Origin: Bradyrhizobium sp. 4 | GTDB taxonomy: Bacteria; Pseudomonadota; Alphaproteobacteria; Rhizobiales; Xanthobacteraceae | Assembly: GCF_023100905.1 (NCBI RefSeq) | Contig: NZ_CP064686.1 | Coordinates: 4,898,001-4,962,000, forward strand | Length of the DNA stretch: 64,000 nt | Direction of reading: 5' to 3' | Shown here: one piece after another, positions 59,382-64,000 of the stretch | Layout: each line of letters starts with the position of its first letter | Numbering within the stretch: position 1 is the first letter of the stretch | Translations under genes and position numbers: made by a program | The notes under the pieces: model-generated | The model's input: the letters and a program-made list of their open reading frames with translations, nothing else | Database searches by the model: none | Told to the model about the DNA's origin: nothing

Positions 59382-60368
59382 ATGGCCACTCCTGCCGCCC
59401 TCGAACTGGTCGCCGTCACCAAGCGCTACGACACGACGCTGGCGGTCGACACCGTCAATTTGAAGATCCCGGCCGGCACCTATTGCTGCCTGCTCGGCCC
59501 CTCCGGCTGCGGCAAAACCTCGACCTTGCGCATGATCGCCGGTCACGAGGCGGTCAGTGAAGGCGACATCATCCTGGGTCCGCAGAACGTCACCGATCTC
59601 GAACCCGCCAAGCGCGGCACGGCGATGATGTTCCAGTCTTACGCGCTGTTTCCGCACCTCACCGTGATCGACAACGTGGCGTTTGCCTTGAAAATGCGCG
59701 GCATCGACCGGGCGACGCGGCACAAGCGCGCCGGCGAGTTGCTCGAACTGGTCGCGATGACGCCCTACGCGGCCCGCCTCCCCGCACAGCTCTCCGGCGG
59801 CCAGCAGCAGCGCGTCGCGCTCGCCCGCGCGCTGATCACCGAGCCGCAGATCCTGTTGCTCGACGAGCCGCTCTCTGCGCTCGATCCGTTCCTGCGGGTG
59901 AAGATGCGGGGCGAACTGAAGCGGCTGCAGCGCGAGCTTGGCATCAGCTTCGTTCAGGTCACGCACGGCCAGGAAGAGGCGATGGCGCTCGCCGACCACA
60001 TCGTGGTGATGAACCAGGGCAGGATCGAACAGCAGGGAAGCGCCCGCGACATCTTCCATCATCCCCGCACCGAATTCGTGGCGCGCTTCATCGGCGGCCA
60101 CAACGTTCTCAGCGACGCAGGCAAACTCATCGCCGTGCGCGCCGATCAGCTCGGCATCGCGCCGTTCACTGACGGTGCCTTCGGCGCGCCGGCGCTGCTG
60201 ACCCAGACCGAGTACCAGGGCTCTTACATCGCCGTCTCGCTCACGCTGGAAGACGGGACCGCCCTGTTCTCGCACCTTCCCGAGGCCGCCTTCGACGTCC
60301 ACCAGTTCCGGCCGGGCGATCGCGTGGTGGCCATTTGGGATCCCGCCAAGGCGCAACGTCTGCAATAG
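59382..60368 (+). CDS. ABC importer ATPase (PotA-like)
   Basis: A 328-residue ATP-binding subunit. Walker A GPSGCGKTS (about 38-46), Q-loop MMFQSYALFPH, signature LSGGQQQRVALARAL, Walker B ILLLDEPLSALD, and a switch histidine in QVTHGQEEA. A C-terminal regulatory TOBE-like domain follows (about 250-328). It energises the importer of the next three genes. The start is the ATG at 59382. First gene of the operon, divergent from the GntR gene. Confidence 0.95.
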   Translation: MATPAALELVAVTKRYDTTLAVDTVNLKIPAGTYCCLLGPSGCGKTSTLRMIAGHEAVSEGDIILGPQNVTDLEPAKRGTAMMFQSYALFPHLTVIDNVAFALKMRGIDRATRHKRAGELLELVAMTPYAARLPAQLSGGQQQRVALARALITEPQILLLDEPLSALDPFLRVKMRGELKRLQRELGISFVQVTHGQEEAMALADHIVVMNQGRIEQQGSARDIFHHPRTEFVARFIGGHNVLSDAGKLIAVRADQLGIAPFTDGAFGAPALLTQTEYQGSYIAVSLTLEDGTALFSHLPEAAFDVHQFRPGDRVVAIWDPAKAQRLQ

Positions 60369-60410
60369 CGCCGATCAATCACCGGAATGCGCAACAGAGG
60401 AGTGAGTGAT

Positions 60411-61700
60411 ATGACCGAAACGACCAGGAACAAGGGCCTTAGCCGCCGCACGCTACTGAAGAGCACCGCGGGGCTCGCCGGCCTCGCCGCCGGCTCCGGC
60501 GCGATCACCGGCTTCCCCTATGTGATGTCCGCCGAGCCGAAGGTGCTGCGCTATCTCGGCACCGCCGTGAACGAGGGCGACGAGATCTCCAAGCAGTGCC
60601 TGAAGGACACCGGCATCAAGATCGAATACATCACCGCGACCACCGACGACGTCACCAAGCGCGTGATGACTCAGCCGAATTCCTTCGACGTGCTGGACAC
60701 CGAATATTTCGCGCTGAAGAAGATCGTGCCCTCGGGCAACATCCTTGCCCTCGACGCCAGGAAGATCAAGGAATTCGACAACATCACGCCCGTCTTCACC
60801 AAGGGCCAGACGCCCGGCGGCAAGAAGATCGGCGGCCAGGGTACCGCGCCCTGGAAGGTGCTCTATCTCGAAGGCAAGGACTCCAAGAAGTTCGCGACGT
60901 CCGCGACCGAATTCGTCACCTTGATCCCGACCGTCTACAACGCCGACACGCTCGGCATCCGTCCTGATATCATCAAGCGTCCGATCAGCTCGTGGGCCGA
61001 GCTGCTCAATCCCGAATTCAAGGGCAAGGCCTCGATCCTCAACATCCCCTCGATCGGCATCATGGATGCCGCGATGGTCGTGGAAGCCACCGGCAAGTAC
61101 AAATATGCCGACAAGGGCAACATGACCAAGGAAGAGATCGATCTCACCATGAAGGTGATGACCGAGGCCAAGAAGGCCGGTCAGTTCCGCGCCTTCTGGA
61201 AAGACTTCAACGAGAGCGTCAACCTGATGGCCTCGGGCGAGACCGTCATCCAGTCGATGTGGTCGCCGGCGGTGACGAAGGTCCGCTCGATGGGGATTGC
61301 CTGCACCTTCCAGCCGCTCAAGGAAGGCTATCGCTCCTGGGCCTCGGGCTTCTGCGTTTCCAAGGGCGTCTCGGGTGCGAAACTCGAATGGGCCTATGAG
61401 TTCGTCAACTGGTTCCTGTCCGGCTACGCCGGCGCCTATCTCAACCGCCAGGGCTACTACTCCGCCGTGCTCTCCACCGCAAAGGCGCATATGGAGCCTT
61501 ACGAGTGGGCCTATTGGATGGAAGGCAAGGCGGCCGAAAAGGACATCAAGGCGCCCGACGGCTTGCTGCTCGAAAAGGCCGGCGCCGTGCGCGACGGCGG
61601 CTCCTACGAGGACCGCATGGGTGGCGTCGCATGCTGGAACGCTGTGATGGACGAGAACGACTACATGGTCCGCAAGTGGAACGAGTTCATCGCGGCGTAA
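60411..61700 (+). CDS. ABC importer solute-binding protein (PotD/PotF-like)
   Basis: A 429-residue receptor with a twin-arginine signal (LSRRTLLKSTAGLAGLAA) ending near 38. The mature fold is that of extracellular polyamine/iron-type receptors, with VLRYLGTAVNEGDEISKQC and WAELLNPEFKGKASI. GAGTGAGTGAT before the ATG at 60411 is weak. The ligand is unknown; the racemase at the end of the operon suggests a hydantoin, carbamoyl compound or amino-acid derivative. It is longer than classical PotD. Confidence 0.93.
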   Translation: MTETTRNKGLSRRTLLKSTAGLAGLAAGSGAITGFPYVMSAEPKVLRYLGTAVNEGDEISKQCLKDTGIKIEYITATTDDVTKRVMTQPNSFDVLDTEYFALKKIVPSGNILALDARKIKEFDNITPVFTKGQTPGGKKIGGQGTAPWKVLYLEGKDSKKFATSATEFVTLIPTVYNADTLGIRPDIIKRPISSWAELLNPEFKGKASILNIPSIGIMDAAMVVEATGKYKYADKGNMTKEEIDLTMKVMTEAKKAGQFRAFWKDFNESVNLMASGETVIQSMWSPAVTKVRSMGIACTFQPLKEGYRSWASGFCVSKGVSGAKLEWAYEFVNWFLSGYAGAYLNRQGYYSAVLSTAKAHMEPYEWAYWMEGKAAEKDIKAPDGLLLEKAGAVRDGGSYEDRMGGVACWNAVMDENDYMVRKWNEFIAA

Positions 61701-61704
61701 TCTG

Positions 61705-62664
61705 ATGGACACGTCGGAGGACATTTTGCAACAGGCATCCCCGGACCTGGTCCGGGGATCGGAGACGGCGCGCCGCAGCAAAGCGGTGCGGCTGTCGCCC
61801 TCCTTCATCTCCTGGCTTCAGGCCGGGCCGATGATGCTGGTGTTCCTCGCCTTCTTCCTGATCCCGCTCGTCTTCGTCGTCATCGTCTCGTTCTGGGACT
61901 ACAACGAATATCAGTTGCTGCCGGCTTTCTCGGGCCGCGGCTACACCGACACGTTCGAGGGCTGCATCGCGCAGCTCCCCGATCTCTGCACGATCGCCAA
62001 GACTTATCTGAAGACGCTGAAGCTCTGCTTCCTCGTGTGGGTCATTACCCTCTTCATCGGCTTCTGGGTCGCCTACTTCCTCGCCTTCCACGTCAAGTCG
62101 AAAACCTGGCAGATGGGACTGTCGCTGCTGTGCACGATCCCGTTCTGGACCTCCAACGTGATCCGCATGATCGCCTGGATTCCGCTGCTCGGGCGCAATG
62201 GCCTTGTCAACTCAGGCTTGGTCAAGACGGGGCTGATCAACCATCCCGTTGAATGGCTGCTGTTCTCCGAGTTCTCCGTGGTGCTGGCGCTGGTTCACCT
62301 CTTCACCTTCTTCATGGTGGTGCCGATCTTCAACTCGATGGTGCGCATCGATAAATCGCTGATCGAGGCCGCCTATGACGCCGGCGCCACCGGCTTCCAG
62401 ACGCTCGTCAACGTGATTATCCCGCTCGCCAAGCCCGGCATCGTGATCGGCTCGATCTTCGTCATCACCATCGTGATGGGCGACTTCATCACCATCGGCG
62501 TGATGGGCGGGCAGCAGATCGCGGCCGCCGGCAAGATCATCGAGACGCGGGTGAACGCGCTGCAATTCCCGGCCGCCGCCGCGAACGCCGTGATCCTGCT
62601 CGTCATCACGTTCCTGATCATCACCATGATGTCGCGCATCGTCGACATCAAGAAGGAGCTCTAG
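61705..62664 (+). CDS. ABC importer permease (PotB-like)
   Basis: A 319-residue inner-membrane permease. Helix 1 is at about 38-62 (GPMMLVFLAFFLIPLVFVVIVSF). The EAA loop for ATPase contact is SLIEAAYDAGATGFQTLVNVIIPLAKPGI (E-A-A and the later G). About six helices. The start is 4 bp after the binding-protein stop, so translation is coupled. It pairs with the next gene to form the channel. Confidence 0.95.
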   Translation: MDTSEDILQQASPDLVRGSETARRSKAVRLSPSFISWLQAGPMMLVFLAFFLIPLVFVVIVSFWDYNEYQLLPAFSGRGYTDTFEGCIAQLPDLCTIAKTYLKTLKLCFLVWVITLFIGFWVAYFLAFHVKSKTWQMGLSLLCTIPFWTSNVIRMIAWIPLLGRNGLVNSGLVKTGLINHPVEWLLFSEFSVVLALVHLFTFFMVVPIFNSMVRIDKSLIEAAYDAGATGFQTLVNVIIPLAKPGIVIGSIFVITIVMGDFITIGVMGGQQIAAAGKIIETRVNALQFPAAAANAVILLVITFLIITMMSRIVDIKKEL

Positions 62665-62667
62665 AGC

Positions 62668-63546
62668 ATGAAGGAAGGACGTCCGCGCTCTTTCTACGTG
62701 CTTGCGATCTTCTTCGCAGCCTACACGCTGTTTCTCTACGGCCCGATGATCGCGATCTACGTGCTGTCGTTCCAGGGGCCGCAGGGTGGCCTCACCTTCC
62801 CGATGAACGGTGTGTCGACTTTCTGGATCGCAAAACTGTTCCAGGGCACCGGCATCGTCGATCTCGGCGCGGCCTTTCGCCGTTCGCTGCTGCTCGGCAT
62901 TATCGTGATGATCGTCACCGTCGTGCTGTCGGTCGCGGCTGGCATGGCGTTTCGCCGCAAGTTCAAGGCGCAGAGCATTTTGTTTTATTCGGCGATCGCG
63001 AGCCTGATCGTGCCCTCGATCATCACCTCGCTCGGCATCTCGCTCGAATTCCGCATCATCGACGATTTGATCAAAGCGCACTGGAACGAGAATTTCGAGA
63101 CCTCGATGGGCCTGCTCACCTCGGGCCTCGGTGCACATTTGACATGGACGCTGCCGTTCGGCCTGCTCATCATGTTCGCGATCTTCAACCGCTTCGATCC
63201 CAGGCTCGAGGAAGCCGCGCGCGATCTCGGTGCGACGCCGTGGCAGGCCTTCCGTCATGTCGTGCTGCCGATCATCCTGCCTTCGGTGATCGGTATCGGC
63301 CTGTTCGGCTTCACCCTCTCCTGGGACGAGCTCGCACGCTCCAGCCAGGCGATCGGTGCAGTGAACACGTTGCCGCTCGATCTCCAGGGCCTCACCACCA
63401 CCGTGACCAACCCCGACATCTATGCGCTCGGCACCGTGATCTCCGCCGTCTCGTTCACGGTGATCAGCCTTGCGCTCGGCACCATCCACGTGTTGAACAG
63501 GCGGCAGGCGGCCAAAGGCTCGGACGCCGGCAAAGGGCTTGTCTGA
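62668..63546 (+). CDS. ABC importer permease (PotC-like)
   Basis: A 292-residue permease with about six helices starting at 9 (FYVLAIFFAAYTLFLYGPMI). The EAA loop is RLEEAARDLGATPWQAFRHVVLPIILPSVI. It starts 3 bp after the PotB-like stop and ends 4 bp before the racemase gene, so all are one operon. A conserved TLPLDLQGLTTT lies between helices. Substrate as for its partners. Confidence 0.95.
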   Translation: MKEGRPRSFYVLAIFFAAYTLFLYGPMIAIYVLSFQGPQGGLTFPMNGVSTFWIAKLFQGTGIVDLGAAFRRSLLLGIIVMIVTVVLSVAAGMAFRRKFKAQSILFYSAIASLIVPSIITSLGISLEFRIIDDLIKAHWNENFETSMGLLTSGLGAHLTWTLPFGLLIMFAIFNRFDPRLEEAARDLGATPWQAFRHVVLPIILPSVIGIGLFGFTLSWDELARSSQAIGAVNTLPLDLQGLTTTVTNPDIYALGTVISAVSFTVISLALGTIHVLNRRQAAKGSDAGKGLV

Positions 63547-63550
63547 TCTG

Positions 63551-64000
63551 ATGCGACTCCACGTCGTCAACCCCAACACCACGGCGTCGATGACGGCGAA
63601 GATCGCCGCCGCGGCGCGCAGCATCGCCCTGCCCGACACATTGATCGACGCGCGCCAGCCGGCGATGGGTCCGGTTTCGATCGAGGGATTTTACGACGAG
63701 GCCTTCGCCGTCCCCGGCATGCTCGGCTGCATCCGCGAGGCCGATCGCGACGGCGCGGACGCGCATATCATCGCCTGCTTCGACGACACCGGTCTCGACG
63801 CCGCGCGCGCCGCGGCAAAGGCACCCGTGATCGGCATTGGCGAGGCGGGCTTTCACATGGCGAGCCTGATCGCCGCGCGCTTCGCCGTGGTGACGACGCT
63901 CGGTGTCTCCGTCGTGCCGATCGAGCATAATTTGCGAAAATACGGCCTTGCCGAACGCTGCGCCCGCGTCCGCGCCGCCGAGGTGCCGGTGCTCGCGTTG
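63551..64000 (+). CDS. hydantoin/Asp-Glu racemase-like protein, truncated by window end
   Basis: The first 150 codons of a gene running off the right edge. The opening RLHVVNPNTTASMTAKIA is the racemase family hallmark. The first catalytic cysteine is in HIIACFDDTGLDAAR, and GIGEAGFHMASLIAARF follows. The second catalytic cysteine should lie beyond the window. It starts 4 bp after the permease stop. Related enzymes interconvert hydantoin or allantoin enantiomers for use as nitrogen source, so the operon probably imports and processes such a compound, by inference. Confidence 0.88.
   Translation, partial: MRLHVVNPNTTASMTAKIAAAARSIALPDTLIDARQPAMGPVSIEGFYDEAFAVPGMLGCIREADRDGADAHIIACFDDTGLDAARAAAKAPVIGIGEAGFHMASLIAARFAVVTTLGVSVVPIEHNLRKYGLAERCARVRAAEVPVLAL

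Noticed and set aside
1..64000. tRNA, rRNA, CRISPR array, phage or toxin-antitoxin modules
   Set aside because: No T-loop GGTTCGAATCC-like signature, no regular spaced repeats, and no integrase, transposase, phage or clear toxin-antitoxin pair were found on either strand.

Overview
The window looks like ordinary chromosome from a high-GC alphaproteobacterium of the Bradyrhizobium / Nitrobacteraceae group. The evidence is the GC-rich coding, Omp25/RopB-like barrel, orphan FixJ-type regulators, DUF2336 and PAS_5-type proteins, COG3904 protein, and dispersed palindromes of the Bradyrhizobium kind. I see no tRNA, rRNA, CRISPR array, prophage or recognisable transposase. Most of the roughly 75 genes are housekeeping, transport or small conserved hypotheticals.

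Layout. 1-9.2 kb: a Crp/Fnr regulator, a GFA-type zinc protein, a methyltransferase, a chemotaxis receptor, several very small proteins, an outer-membrane barrel, a lipoprotein and a TPR protein. 9.2-15.8 kb: a beta-lactamase-fold hydrolase, an S10 carboxypeptidase, NAD kinase, a response regulator plus Hpt protein pair and a DUF2336 protein. 16-20.6 kb: a soluble SLT transglycosylase behind a perfect CtrA consensus, hisI, folE, a U-type Fe-S scaffold, a COG3904 protein and yidD. 20.6-31.6 kb: a permease and its secreted partner, an alpha/beta hydrolase, a GrlR-like protein, MFS, thrS, nitroreductase and a second beta-lactamase-fold protein. 31.6-35.8 kb: a lower-GC segment with two orphan response regulators and a secreted protein, bounded by a 14-bp direct repeat that seems to split a dispersed repeat element. 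35.8-53.4 kb: a LysR regulator and quinone oxidoreductase, patatin, CBS, rhomboid, a candidate CtrA-linked small RNA, PAS protein, DEAD-box helicase, zinc alcohol dehydrogenase, a frameshifted DUF5680 gene, two MFS genes and PilZ. 53.4-64 kb: a transglutaminase-like protease, a CYTH-CHAD protein behind a Pho box, an IclR regulator with a Bug-type binding protein, and a GntR regulator divergent from a complete polyamine-type ABC importer followed by a hydantoin-racemase-like gene cut by the window end.

The strongest signals beyond ordinary annotation are regulatory. They are two perfect TTAA-N7-TTAA (CtrA) sites, a triple Pho box in front of the CYTH-CHAD gene, palindromic operators beside the LysR, IclR and GntR genes, and a minus-strand candidate small RNA ending in a good intrinsic terminator. 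I found no convincing new multi-gene defence or biosynthetic system.
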